DNA from: a virus
IMG/VR virus record: IMGVR_UViG_3300035698_010610
Coordinates: 26,315 to 90,314 of that record
Reading direction: 5' to 3' (one strand)
DNA: 64,000 nt
Part shown: piece by piece, positions 40,344-48,520 of the stretch
How positions within the stretch are numbered: position 1 is the stretch's first letter
How the letters are laid out: each line of letters opens with the position of its first letter
The notes under the pieces: generated by a model
The model's input: the letters and a program-made list of their open reading frames with translations, nothing else
Database searches by the model: none
What the model was told of the DNA's origin: nothing
Made by a program: the position numbers and the translations under genes

Positions 40344-40382
40344 CCGCTGCCGCGCCGTGGCATTGCTGCGGCGTGGTGGCGG
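40344..40382 (+). terminator. Long hairpin after the gene at 40335
   Basis: CCGCTGCCGCGCCG (40344-40357) pairs with CGGCGTGGTGGCGG (40369-40382) over 14 positions with three wobbles, then CTTTG. A terminator with a poor U-tract or an RNA-stability stem at the 5' edge of array 2. Confidence 0.5.
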
Positions 40383-40680
40383 CTTTGTAATGGACCGGAG
40401 CGGAAGGGATCGGATAGGGGCGGCTCGGACCGGAATGGAGCGGAGCGGCTGTAACGGAGCGGCGTGGATCGGAGCGGCGTGGATTGGAGCGGATGGGACC
40501 GGACTGGAGCGGCTGTAAAGGAGCGGCGTGGATCGGACCGGAAGGGACAGGACTGGAGCGGCTGTAACGGAGCGGAGTGGATGGGACCGGAGAGGAGTGG
40601 ATTGGACCGGAGAGGACCGGCTGTAACGGAGCGGAATGGCCCGGAGTGGAGGGGCTCGGAGTGGAGTGGACCGGATTGGC
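40383..40680 (+). repeat. Degenerate pentanucleotide (NNGGA) array, block 2
   Basis: About 300 nt of the same kind as block 1, with GG every 5 nt. GTAA phrases start at 40387, 40451, 40515, 40564 and 40623, spaced 64, 64, 49 and 59 nt, all 5n-1. The recurrent phrase is GAGCGGCTGTAACGGAGCGG. It is bounded by the hairpin at 40344-40382 and the strong terminator at 40698-40754. Confidence 0.9.
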
Positions 40681-40697
40681 TGGACCGTCGCCTGGCA

Positions 40698-40754
40698 CCC
40701 GTCGTCGCTGCGGAAGGTTTGGAACACCACGACGCAGCGGCGGCGGGTTTTTTT
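40698..40754 (+). terminator. Very strong intrinsic terminator
   Basis: CCCGTCGTCGCTGCG (40698-40712) pairs over 15 bp (two wobbles) with CGCAGCGGCGGCGGG (40733-40747), followed by seven T (40748-40754). It ends array 2 just 20 nt before the nuclease gene. Confidence 0.8.
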
Positions 40755-40773
40755 CAAACGTGTTTTGGGGATA

Positions 40774-41586
40774 ATGAAGGGGATGCCAAAGCACATCAGT
40801 GTCAGCCAAATATCGATGCATTCCAAGTGCGGCGAGCAATTCAGACGCCGCTACGAAGAGGGTGAAATTTGCCCGCCGGGCTTCGCGGCCTTGACCGGGA
40901 GCGGAGTTCATGCGGGCGCTGCTCACGCAATGGAGTGGAAGCGGGAGCATGGAGGGAACGTCAGCCCGGACGACGTTCGGGACGTTGCCGTGGCGGGTTT
41001 GGATGAACGCTTCGGTGCGGATGGAGCCATGCTGACTTCGGAGGAAACGGACCAGGGCGTGGCGGCATCGCTCGGAGCGGCGAGGGACCGCACCGCCGCG
41101 CTCGCTCACTTTTGGGGCTGCGTGGTTCAGCCGGAATACAACGCCCCGCAGTGGGTAGAGGAGCGATGGGAATTCGGATTGCCGAACGGGCAGACGTTGC
41201 TTGGCATCACGGACCTTGCAACGCCAGGGCTTGTGACGGATTGGAAGACCGGGCGGCGGAAATTGTCGCAGCGAGAGGCCGACACCTCATTGCAATTGAC
41301 AGCGTACGCTATCGCATACCGCCGCCGATACGGCGTGATGCCAAACGTCCGGCTCGACTGCCTCACCAGCAGGAAGCAAACCACGCGGACCGTGCTGAAC
41401 GCTTCACGGGGCATGACCCATGTTGAACAGTTCGCGGCGAGGTTGCGGGCGTTCACGAAGTCGGTAGCTTCCGGCTCGTTCGTTCCGTGCCTGCCGACGG
41501 AATGGTTCTGCTCAGAGAAATGGTGCGGGTATGCGAAGACGTGCCCCTATTACATTCCAGACCTTGAGGAAAAGGATGACGACTGA
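40774..41586 (+). CDS. RecB-family PD-(D/E)XK exonuclease with Fe-S-type Cys motif
   Basis: 270 residues. ISVSQISMHSKCGEQFRRRY is the N-terminal motif of RecB/Cas4-like nucleases. GITDLATPGLVTDWKTGRRK holds catalytic D and D-x-K; QLTAYAIAYRR is the Q-x-x-x-Y motif. C-terminal CLPTEWFCSEKWCGYAKTCP gives Cys ligands for a 4Fe-4S cluster together with the N-terminal Cys. It would resect DNA ends for RecT. ATG 40774 has GGGG 3 nt upstream; ATG 40783 is an alternative. Confidence 0.85.
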   Translation: MKGMPKHISVSQISMHSKCGEQFRRRYEEGEICPPGFAALTGSGVHAGAAHAMEWKREHGGNVSPDDVRDVAVAGLDERFGADGAMLTSEETDQGVAASLGAARDRTAALAHFWGCVVQPEYNAPQWVEERWEFGLPNGQTLLGITDLATPGLVTDWKTGRRKLSQREADTSLQLTAYAIAYRRRYGVMPNVRLDCLTSRKQTTRTVLNASRGMTHVEQFAARLRAFTKSVASGSFVPCLPTEWFCSEKWCGYAKTCPYYIPDLEEKDDD

Positions 41587-42479
41587 TGGCGAAACAAGCG
41601 ACAGCGAAACCGGTAACGGCCATTGCGCTGATCGGGCGGGACCGAACGCAGGTCGGAGCGTTGTTCAACAAAGTGGCCCCGACGCTGGCCCGTATCCTAC
41701 CGGACGGCGTTGACGCCAAGCGGCTCGGCGAGATCGCCATTGTCACGCTCCGCAAAACGCCGAAACTCTCAGTCTGCACGCAGGCGAGTTTCTTCGGAGC
41801 CATCGTTGAGTGCGGCAAGCTGGGGCTTTACCCGGACGTACGGGGGCACGCTTTCCTGATCCCGCGACGGACCGGACCGATCAACCCAGCGACCAACGAG
41901 AAAACCCATGAGGCCCATTTCCAGCCCGGCTACCAGGGCCTTCTGGAATTGTGCCGCCGCAGCGGGATGCTGACGGTATTTGAATGCCGCCCCGTTTACG
42001 CAAAGGACGAGTTTTTCTACGAGTACGGAACGCAGCCGTTCATGAAACACACCCCGTTCCGCGACGGCCCGGCTGGCGAGTTGGTCGCAGCATACGCGAC
42101 GTGCATTCTGAAGGGCGCACCACGAGCGACATTCCATGTTGTCGAAGCGTGGGAGATCGAACAACTCAAACAGTCGATCAAGCCGAGGGGCGATTCCCCG
42201 TGGCTGCACCCGCTGCATCAGCAGGCGATGTGGATGAAGACGGCGGCCATCAGGTTGCTCAAATACCTGCCGTGGTCGACCGAACAGATGCAGCGTGCCG
42301 TTGCGCTCGACGAGATGGCCGACGCGAACATCGCGCAGCACCTCGGCGAGGACTACGCCGAAGCACTGGATGACTTTTCGCAAGGCGAGGCCGATGGAAT
42401 GGAGGTGACGGCGGACGACCTTGTCGATGCCGAATTCACCGCAACAAAGGACAGCAAGCCGGAGGAAGGGGCGAAATGA
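41586..42479 (+). CDS. recT: RecT-family single-strand annealing protein
   Basis: 297 residues. FFGAIVECGKLGLYPDVRGH, FLIPRRTG and FQPGYQGLLELCRRSGML, then HPLHQQAMWMKTAAIRLLKY are the RecT core. It anneals complementary single strands made by the upstream nuclease (TGATG-coupled). The last 50 residues are acidic, as in most RecT proteins. Confidence 0.9.
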   Translation: MAKQATAKPVTAIALIGRDRTQVGALFNKVAPTLARILPDGVDAKRLGEIAIVTLRKTPKLSVCTQASFFGAIVECGKLGLYPDVRGHAFLIPRRTGPINPATNEKTHEAHFQPGYQGLLELCRRSGMLTVFECRPVYAKDEFFYEYGTQPFMKHTPFRDGPAGELVAAYATCILKGAPRATFHVVEAWEIEQLKQSIKPRGDSPWLHPLHQQAMWMKTAAIRLLKYLPWSTEQMQRAVALDEMADANIAQHLGEDYAEALDDFSQGEADGMEVTADDLVDAEFTATKDSKPEEGAK

Positions 42480-42973
42480 ACGATGCAGACCCGCTGAACC
42501 TGTCAGCCGAAGAACTCCACGCATTGCAGGTCGTTGGACGCACGGCGAAACACAAACGCAACGACCTTGAGCCCGGCAAAGCATACCCGGTCGACCTCTG
42601 GGTTCGGATCAAAGGGTCGCTTGCCGTTGGCACCGACTCCACCTCCACCACGACGGCGAAGCCGAAACCCGAAGACTTGCTGGCCGCGATCCTGTCATCC
42701 CTGCCGGACCCCGCCCGAGCCAACCTGCTCGACGTGATGAACGGCTGGGAAGGCACCCTGCCGGAACCGGAAGAAGGCTGGCTGGCGGCGGCGAAAACGT
42801 ACGTCACCGCGTACGGGGAAACGAAGACCGGCAGCCGCAAAGGGTCAGTGCGCGGAGCGTTCGAGGTCGGCGTGATCTCGGCGGCAGAATTGACCCCACA
42901 AACCAAGGCTAAAGTGGAGAACGCGACCCGGCTAATTACGTTCGACGACGATGAGAAGAAGGCAACTGCGTGA
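42476..42973 (+). CDS. Hypothetical protein
   Basis: 165 residues, overlapping recT by 4 nt. KPEDLLAAILSSLPDPARAN and ARANLLDVMNGWEGTLPEPE are helical; ELTPQTKAKVENATRLITFD closes it. By position it may assist recombination. Not recognised. Confidence 0.6.
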   Translation: MNDADPLNLSAEELHALQVVGRTAKHKRNDLEPGKAYPVDLWVRIKGSLAVGTDSTSTTTAKPKPEDLLAAILSSLPDPARANLLDVMNGWEGTLPEPEEGWLAAAKTYVTAYGETKTGSRKGSVRGAFEVGVISAAELTPQTKAKVENATRLITFDDDEKKATA

Positions 42974-43022
42974 CCGCCGCGTGAGCGGTCTGAGGAAACT
43001 GGCATTTGTGAAGGAGACTGCG

Positions 43023-43253
43023 ATGGCTGCAAAGATGACACTGGTTGGAGTCACGGGCGAAGGCGAGTTGGTTGTGCGAGCCCCGGCGATCAAGGCGATG
43101 GAGCAGACACTCGGCGTCGCAAGGGCGATGGCCGCGATGGGCAAGCCTGCGGAACTGAAAGCGACAGCCGACGCCGTGTCAACCAACCTCGCGAAGCTGC
43201 TTGATCTGCAAAGGCAAACCGCGAAGCCCAGCAAAGACGGCGAAGGCGAATAA
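43023..43253 (+). CDS. Hypothetical protein
   Basis: 76 residues. AAGGAGA lies before the ATG. Mostly helical, GVARAMAAMGKPAELKATAD. Last gene before a terminator. Confidence 0.55.
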   Translation: MAAKMTLVGVTGEGELVVRAPAIKAMEQTLGVARAMAAMGKPAELKATADAVSTNLAKLLDLQRQTAKPSKDGEGE

Positions 43254-43295
43254 TAGAGAACCGCTGGCGGATATTGCATTGCGTCTTTTCCTCAG

Positions 43296-43333
43296 CCGGG
43301 CCGTTGTCTTCTTGACGGCGGCCCGGTTTCTTT
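43296..43333 (+). terminator. Intrinsic terminator
   Basis: CCGGGCCG (43296-43303) and CGGCCCGG (43319-43326) form a perfect stem, followed by TTTCTTT. Ends the recombination operon. Confidence 0.75.
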
Positions 43334-43349
43334 ACCCCAGAGGTGCGAC

Positions 43350-43628
43350 ATGAACAAAGAGAAAGCCGCGGAAGTTTCCGCCGAAGTGTTTGGGTCGGAA
43401 CTGGCCGTGAACATGTCTGAATTCAAGCTACTCGCGTGGGCACGCACCACGGAAATCGAACTGGTCGGGTCGGGGTGGGTGCTGCCGCATTTTCCCGACG
43501 TGATCGAGCTTTCCGGCTGCACGTTCGCGTGGGACCAGCACGCATCGGAGGGTGAGTTCGTGCGGGGCAAGGGCTACCTGACTACGGCGCGATACTTTGC
43601 TTGCGAGCCCGGCGAGCCAGGCGGCTAA
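43350..43628 (+). CDS. Hypothetical protein
   Basis: 92 residues. ELVGSGWVLPHFPDVIELSG and CTFAWDQHASEGEFVRGKGY. Weak ribosome site (CAGAGGTGCGAC). Flanked by terminators on both sides, so it probably has its own promoter or is read through. Confidence 0.6.
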   Translation: MNKEKAAEVSAEVFGSELAVNMSEFKLLAWARTTEIELVGSGWVLPHFPDVIELSGCTFAWDQHASEGEFVRGKGYLTTARYFACEPGEPGG

Positions 43629-43657
43629 CCGGCTGGCGTTCTTTTCCTTTTGGCACC

Positions 43658-43687
43658 GGGTCGCCATACCCAACGGCGGCCCTTTTT
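43658..43687 (+). terminator. Intrinsic terminator
   Basis: GGGTCGCC (43658-43665) and GGCGGCCC (43675-43682), then TTTTT. Same arm pair as at 13734-13757. Confidence 0.7.
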
Positions 43688-43705
43688 CTACCTTCGGAGG
43701 TTGCT

Positions 43706-44101
43706 ATGCACTATCTGACGCAACGGCTGATCTACCGCGTTCCCTTCCACACCGGCGCTGTGTTCTTGTGCGGGGCGGTCGGGTTCCTGATGGCGATGAA
43801 CATGCGGACCTACTTCAACGGTGCTGAGTTAGGCGAAGCGCTCGTCAACCCGCTCATGTGGACACTGCTCCCGATGATGGTCTGCCTCGACCTAGTCCTT
43901 CTATTTGAGGCGGTTCTTCATCTGCACCTGATCGCCTGCAAACAATACCCGGTGCAGCCCGCCCAGGTATGGGAGCAACCGTCCCTGCCGGTCGGGGCGG
44001 TCAGGGCGGACACCGTACCGCCAGCCCCGGCACCCGCAAGGGTCGGACTCGCAAGGATCGGACCCACAGGGGTGGCACCCAGAAGGGCGGCGACGCGATG
44101 A
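43706..44101 (+). CDS. Two-span membrane protein with Pro-rich tail
   Basis: 131 residues. GAVFLCGAVGFLMAMNM and LMWTLLPMMVCLDLVLLFEA are hydrophobic spans; the last 55 residues are Pro/Ala/Arg-rich and probably disordered. CGGAGG lies 8 nt before the ATG. Stop overlaps the next ATG. Confidence 0.65.
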   Translation: MHYLTQRLIYRVPFHTGAVFLCGAVGFLMAMNMRTYFNGAELGEALVNPLMWTLLPMMVCLDLVLLFEAVLHLHLIACKQYPVQPAQVWEQPSLPVGAVRADTVPPAPAPARVGLARIGPTGVAPRRAATR

Positions 44102-44325
44102 ACGAGCAACAGTTGACAAACCATCTTTCGGGTTTAACGCTCGGCGGATGGTTTCGCGACGGGAAAATATGGCCGAACGGGGGCACCCCAGGCACTCCAG
44201 GCACCCCGCTCGATGAATGGCCCAGGGAGATCGGGTTTTGCGGCCTGGTCTTCACGCTGGAGGGAGTCGATACGGGGAAGAACATTCGGGGTCTCGGGAC
44301 GTGGCAGAGTGCCGAGTACGCTTGA
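44098..44325 (+). CDS. Hypothetical protein
   Basis: 75 residues. WPNGGTPGTPGTPLDEWP is a Gly/Thr/Pro stretch. ATGA-coupled. Last plus-strand gene before the convergent glycan cluster. Confidence 0.55.
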   Translation: MNEQQLTNHLSGLTLGGWFRDGKIWPNGGTPGTPGTPLDEWPREIGFCGLVFTLEGVDTGKNIRGLGTWQSAEYA

Positions 44326-44331
44326 CAGATA

Positions 44332-44368
44332 CCGGGGCGGGGGTGAAAACCCTCGCCCCGGTTTTTTT
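44332..44368 (+). terminator. Intrinsic terminator at the convergent junction
   Basis: CCGGGGCG (44332-44339) and CGCCCCGG (44354-44361), then seven T. It separates the plus operon from the end of the minus glycan cluster. Confidence 0.8.
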
Positions 44369-45365
44369 ATTGGCCGAGCATGTCGGCAACCGCCGCGTGG
44401 AACTTCCTTGCGTAGTCCTCTTGCGAGAACTGCCCCCTGGCGACTTTCTGCCCGAGTTCTGCTTTCGCTATCAAGTCGTCCGGTCGTGACAACCACGAAT
44501 TGACGGTATCGGCCAACTCGGCGGGCGAAGCGTTGCACGGAACGGTCGCGACCATGTCGGCGTACCCATCCGGCGCGGCGTCCGGCATGTCCCCGAGAAC
44601 AAGACACCCGGACATGGCTGCCTCGACGTATTTCGCCAACGGGTATTTGAATTTGCTACTACACACGAGGGCGATCTTCGCATCGCCGAGGAACATGGCG
44701 TATCGCGACACGGTCTTTTCGCAGTCCTGGACGCTTCGCTTTCGGTAGCCTGGGTGTTTCAACTGAACGGTGGCCTTCTGTCCGCAGGTGGCCGCGATGA
44801 CCCGTTCCCATTTCCCCCGAAGCGGATAGACGCTCGGACCGCAGTTGCCAGCCAAGAGTGCGTCGATAGATCGGCATGAATTTGCTGGCCGGTGGCCGAA
44901 CATTGTAACTTCAGCGCAATGCGGAATACACGCGATGCGAAGATCAGGCAGCAGGTCAATGGCGTGGTGAAACATCGGAACGTCCACCGCGTGATGGCAG
45001 ACGACGAGCGACGCGCTTGCCTGCACGGCTTCCTTCGCGGCCAGACTGCCCGGCCACCATGCCTCGTTGAACCGCAAGACACGAGGCACCGGGCATTCAG
45101 CGATCTTGTTCAGTCTGATTGCTTCGCGAGTCCCTAGCGGCTTGTAGCACAAGATCGCTTTCGCGCTCGGCATTACCCGTTCGATGTTGGACGCCAACGA
45201 GCCGTCGTTGCACCAGTTCGGCCACCCCGGTCCGGAGACAACAACGCGGAACAAACTGTCTGCCCGCATCATCGCCCAGATGGAATGTCGCCGCGCCGGT
45301 GACACTTTCGTGTCCCACAGTCGTTGCGGAAACGTGACCAGCAACGGTATCGGGTCAGCCTTCAT
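44367..45365 (-). CDS. Glycosyltransferase, GT-B fold
   Basis: 332 residues. The C-terminal half has KYPLAKYVEAAMSGCLVLGD, the donor-nucleotide loop pattern of glycosyltransferase group 1 (E-A-x-x-x-G), and VSGPGWPNW near the N-terminus. Resembles the gene at 46599, which has YLEAWAAGCVVIGSRP at the same place. Last gene of the cluster; overlaps the radical SAM gene by 11 nt. Confidence 0.7.
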   Translation of the reverse strand: MKADPIPLLVTFPQRLWDTKVSPARRHSIWAMMRADSLFRVVVSGPGWPNWCNDGSLASNIERVMPSAKAILCYKPLGTREAIRLNKIAECPVPRVLRFNEAWWPGSLAAKEAVQASASLVVCHHAVDVPMFHHAIDLLPDLRIACIPHCAEVTMFGHRPANSCRSIDALLAGNCGPSVYPLRGKWERVIAATCGQKATVQLKHPGYRKRSVQDCEKTVSRYAMFLGDAKIALVCSSKFKYPLAKYVEAAMSGCLVLGDMPDAAPDGYADMVATVPCNASPAELADTVNSWLSRPDDLIAKAELGQKVARGQFSQEDYARKFHAAVADMLGQ

Positions 45366-46602
45366 TCAGTTGGCCCCGCTCTTTCAAAAAGTCATGGAAC
45401 GCCCGCAGATTGTCCGTCAATTCTTCGCGGGCAAAACCACCGATGATGGAAATGTTCGCCTCCGCCTCGCTTTCGTCTGCCCGCGTCGTGTAGATGTTCG
45501 GGTTGCGTGACTCAGTCAACCTGACGTTGAACCTGCCGGGGTGTTCATGGATCGCCGTGCCGGGAAACGGGTAGAATACCGCGAGGCTGACAAGCGCCCA
45601 CGGGTGCGTTGCGGCAAACCGCTTGTTGAGCCCGAGCGTCCGTGAATTCTCCCCCGGCGTGCCCATCATCATCAGCGCACGCACGGACGGGATACCGGCG
45701 TTGTACGCGTTTGTGACGGCCTCTTCTGCCTGCCCGATGGTTGCCCCCTTCCGGAGAGTCCGCAAGACCACCGGATCAGCAGACTCGACACCGAACGACA
45801 ATTCGACGCACCCGCAGTCGCGGAGGAATTCATAGAGTTTCCGCGAGCCCGGTGCCACCCGGAGACTCGCCCGCCAGAGAATGCCCCGCCGTTTCAGCAT
45901 GCTCGCCACTGCCTCAAAACGGCCGGTCGTTGTCAAAATGTTGTCGTCGCTGATCCGAACGTCATGGATGCCCAAGGCGGCTATCTGGTCAATTTCGTCT
46001 TCGATCCGTTCCAACGGGTAGTCGTGATGGGAGAAGCATGCACCGGAGGAACAGAACGCACAGGAGAACCGGCAGCCCCGTGACGTGAGCAGCGTCGTTG
46101 ATCTGTCCGTTGCGTGCCCGGAGGCTGCCGAGTAGATGTTGCCGCCCGGGTTATCCAGCAGGCGGCGATCCGGCGGCGGGAATAAATCAAACCGCACGTC
46201 CGGCATCACGCAGATACACAGGCCGTGTTGCGGTCGATGCCCGGCGACCAGTTCCGGTATCAACTCCTCTCCGGGGCCGACACACACGGCGTCGTAGGAG
46301 TCCTCATGCAGATTATCCGAGCTGATACCGACCGGCCCGCCGACGACAACGCAGCACCCCTGTTCTCGCAGGCAACGACCCAACGTATTCAGCATCGGTG
46401 CGTCAACCAAACAGCCGCCCATCAAAACAAGTTCACCTGGCGGCACCAACTTGAGGGCGTCCCGCCACTTCATCGCCTGGGCGCTGATGACCTGCACGTC
46501 CGCGCCGAGTTGCTTCGCGTAGGTGGCCAGAGACAATAGGCCGAGGCCGGTCTGCGCGGTGGGGTCCATCAGGTAGGGGGTCGGAGGATAGAGGAAAATC
46601 AC
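45355..46602 (-). CDS. B12-binding radical SAM enzyme
   Basis: 415 residues. N-terminal cobalamin-binding-like Rossmann domain (LGLLSLATYAKQLGADVQVI, CCVVVGGPVG), then the radical SAM motif SRGCRFSCAFCSSG with C-x3-C-x2-C, and the core IHDVRISDDNILTT and ELSFGVESADPVVLRTLRKG. Family members do methylations or complex rearrangements. Within a sugar cluster it could modify the glycan. The typical His of the DxHxxG motif is not obvious, so B12 may be bound base-off without a lower ligand. Confidence 0.8.
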   Translation of the reverse strand: MIFLYPPTPYLMDPTAQTGLGLLSLATYAKQLGADVQVISAQAMKWRDALKLVPPGELVLMGGCLVDAPMLNTLGRCLREQGCCVVVGGPVGISSDNLHEDSYDAVCVGPGEELIPELVAGHRPQHGLCICVMPDVRFDLFPPPDRRLLDNPGGNIYSAASGHATDRSTTLLTSRGCRFSCAFCSSGACFSHHDYPLERIEDEIDQIAALGIHDVRISDDNILTTTGRFEAVASMLKRRGILWRASLRVAPGSRKLYEFLRDCGCVELSFGVESADPVVLRTLRKGATIGQAEEAVTNAYNAGIPSVRALMMMGTPGENSRTLGLNKRFAATHPWALVSLAVFYPFPGTAIHEHPGRFNVRLTESRNPNIYTTRADESEAEANISIIGGFAREELTDNLRAFHDFLKERGQLNEG

Positions 46603-47531
46603 AGGACATCCTTGATCGCGTTGTGCAGGCGGGTGGCGTAATGCTCCATCGTGTAGCTCCGGCGGATCGACGCCTGCGCCGCGTCGATCCGCTGTTGCAT
46701 TCCGACTGTGTCACGGAGCGTCCCTTCCACGGTGTCGATGATGGTTCGTTCGTCGGCGTCCACGCTGACTTCGACCAAACAGTCCCCGAAGTCACGGGCG
46801 AAGTCTGGGTCGTTCGGACGGCTGCCGATTACAACGCACCCGGCAGCCCACGCCTCCAAGTATTTCTGGTAGAAATAGCCGAACCGCCCGCAACAGGTCA
46901 AGAACAACCTCGCCCGGCTCAGTTCGTCGGCGTAGTCTTCAAGTTGCATCCAAGCAGCCGCCCGCGACCGTAGACGGTCCCCGGGATGGGGCCGAATTCC
47001 ACCAGCGATCTTTCGGTCGCGGATCAACGCGGCGAATTTCCCTCGCAGCATGTAAGTCGGGCTGCTGCACCGCCCAGCGACCAAACTGTGGATCGGCCGA
47101 TCCACGATGGGGCGGCGGTTGCCGTACAGATCCACCAACACACAATGGTGCAGCACGGCAATTCGCCCAGGCACGGCCCACCGGCCCACGTCTTGCGGAT
47201 GCGTGAACACTGTCAGGTCCGGCCGGATGTCGTCGAGCGTCTGCTGTGTCGCGGGATGATTCGCGTCGGTGAACATCAGCACCTTTGGAGCCCGGATGCC
47301 GCGAGGGTTGTGCTCCTGGTCGACGCCGTACAGGATGACGGCGTCCGGGTCGAACGGATAGCGGGTGATGTTGTCGTCGGCGCCCAGGCTCGTATCCCAG
47401 CCGTCCCAGCCCGGCCCCCAGATTTCCACAGCGTCGGCCGCATGATCGCCCAGGGCATACGCCCACATCTCGCGAACGCGGTGCGTCTTGTGGTCCCACA
47501 ACTCGCGGTCGAACAGGTAGAGAATGTTCAT
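46599..47531 (-). CDS. Glycosyltransferase, GT-B fold
   Basis: 310 residues. ILYLFDRELWDHKTHRVREM, then RLFLTCCGRFGYFYQKYLEA and WAAGCVVIGSRPNDPDF. Paralog of the gene at 44367. TGATG coupling with the upstream gene. Donor and acceptor unknown. Confidence 0.7.
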   Translation of the reverse strand: MNILYLFDRELWDHKTHRVREMWAYALGDHAADAVEIWGPGWDGWDTSLGADDNITRYPFDPDAVILYGVDQEHNPRGIRAPKVLMFTDANHPATQQTLDDIRPDLTVFTHPQDVGRWAVPGRIAVLHHCVLVDLYGNRRPIVDRPIHSLVAGRCSSPTYMLRGKFAALIRDRKIAGGIRPHPGDRLRSRAAAWMQLEDYADELSRARLFLTCCGRFGYFYQKYLEAWAAGCVVIGSRPNDPDFARDFGDCLVEVSVDADERTIIDTVEGTLRDTVGMQQRIDAAQASIRRSYTMEHYATRLHNAIKDVL

Positions 47532-48520
47532 CACAGATCCCCCAGGATAGCCTGGAAATATTGAGGTGCAATTACCCGGTAGCCGTAATGTGCTTTGATG
47601 CTCTGTCGTAATTCTCGGCCGTATACTGCGGCGTCTTCCCTGCGGTTGGCAAGCTCATCTAAGCGGGAGATCAGCAGGCTGGCTGCCCTGGCTGCCTCTG
47701 CCTTGTTGCTGTATGCCGCCGCGATCAAACCCAGATCGTGCGGCATTCTCCAGTCGGTCACCATCCCGACATCGGTTGATACGATGGGGACACCTGATGC
47801 AGCAGCCTCGAAGACCGGCGACGGCGTGCCTTCATTGACCGACGTGCAGACGAACGCATCGAGCGAGCGATACCACGCGCCCATAACCTCGCGGCTGACT
47901 GGGTTTTCGTGATTGCGGGTATTTACCGACCAGTCCCAGTCCGGCCTTGCCTCCATCATGGGCCGCAGCACTTCGTCGTGCCCTTTGACTGTGTGGATGC
48001 CTTTGATGTTCGCGCACCACCCAACGCGGAACCGATCATCGCGCGGCCCGCGATCTCCGTCCGGCCGGAAAACGGTGTCGTTGACGCCGCTCGGAATGAG
48101 GTGCGACTCGTTCGCCATCGGCTGAACCGCCTTGAATATTTTCCGATTGACACAGATGGCCGCGTCAAACCGTTTGAGCCGTTCCCTCGCCCGCTTCGCA
48201 TTTCTCGCTTTCGTCACGATCCAGGTATTCCAGTCGTCCGGATCAAGCCGTTCATAACACGGGCCGTTGCTCGTCACCAGCGTTACCAGCCGCTTGACCT
48301 TGGCTCGCCGGTAGAGTTCAACGGGGGCCGCCGCCCACGAGAAATCGAAGACCGCATCATACTGGGCAAGCAGGTGAGGCTGTTTGCGAAACAACTTCAC
48401 CGCGTCCATGAAGACGACGCCGACATCGATGCCATCCGGTGCAAACGCCTGAAGGTCTCGCGCACGGTATCCCCAGGTCCAGCCGGGGATGTCAGCTACG
48501 AGGAGTACGCTTCGGGTCAT
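47531..48520 (-). CDS. GT4-family glycosyltransferase
   Basis: 329 residues. VNRKIFKAVQPMANESHLIP followed by SGVNDTVFRP is the GT4 hinge; EGTPSPVFEAAASGVPIVST is the E-x7-E donor-binding motif. The N-terminal half starts SVLLVADIPGWTWGYRA. AAAGG lies 8 nt before the ATG; a longer form would begin at 48619. Paralog of the gene at 53738. Confidence 0.85.
   Translation of the reverse strand: MTRSVLLVADIPGWTWGYRARDLQAFAPDGIDVGVVFMDAVKLFRKQPHLLAQYDAVFDFSWAAAPVELYRRAKVKRLVTLVTSNGPCYERLDPDDWNTWIVTKARNAKRARERLKRFDAAICVNRKIFKAVQPMANESHLIPSGVNDTVFRPDGDRGPRDDRFRVGWCANIKGIHTVKGHDEVLRPMMEARPDWDWSVNTRNHENPVSREVMGAWYRSLDAFVCTSVNEGTPSPVFEAAASGVPIVSTDVGMVTDWRMPHDLGLIAAAYSNKAEAARAASLLISRLDELANRREDAAVYGRELRQSIKAHYGYRVIAPQYFQAILGDL

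Noticed and set aside
38346-40680. CRISPR array
   Set aside because: The units are only 5 nt and degenerate, with no constant repeat of 24-40 nt, no spacers of even length and no cas genes.
39961-41109. 382-codon minus-strand frame over repeat block 2 and the RecB gene
   Set aside because: It is antisense to the well-supported RecB nuclease and the array; composition is that of a shadow frame.
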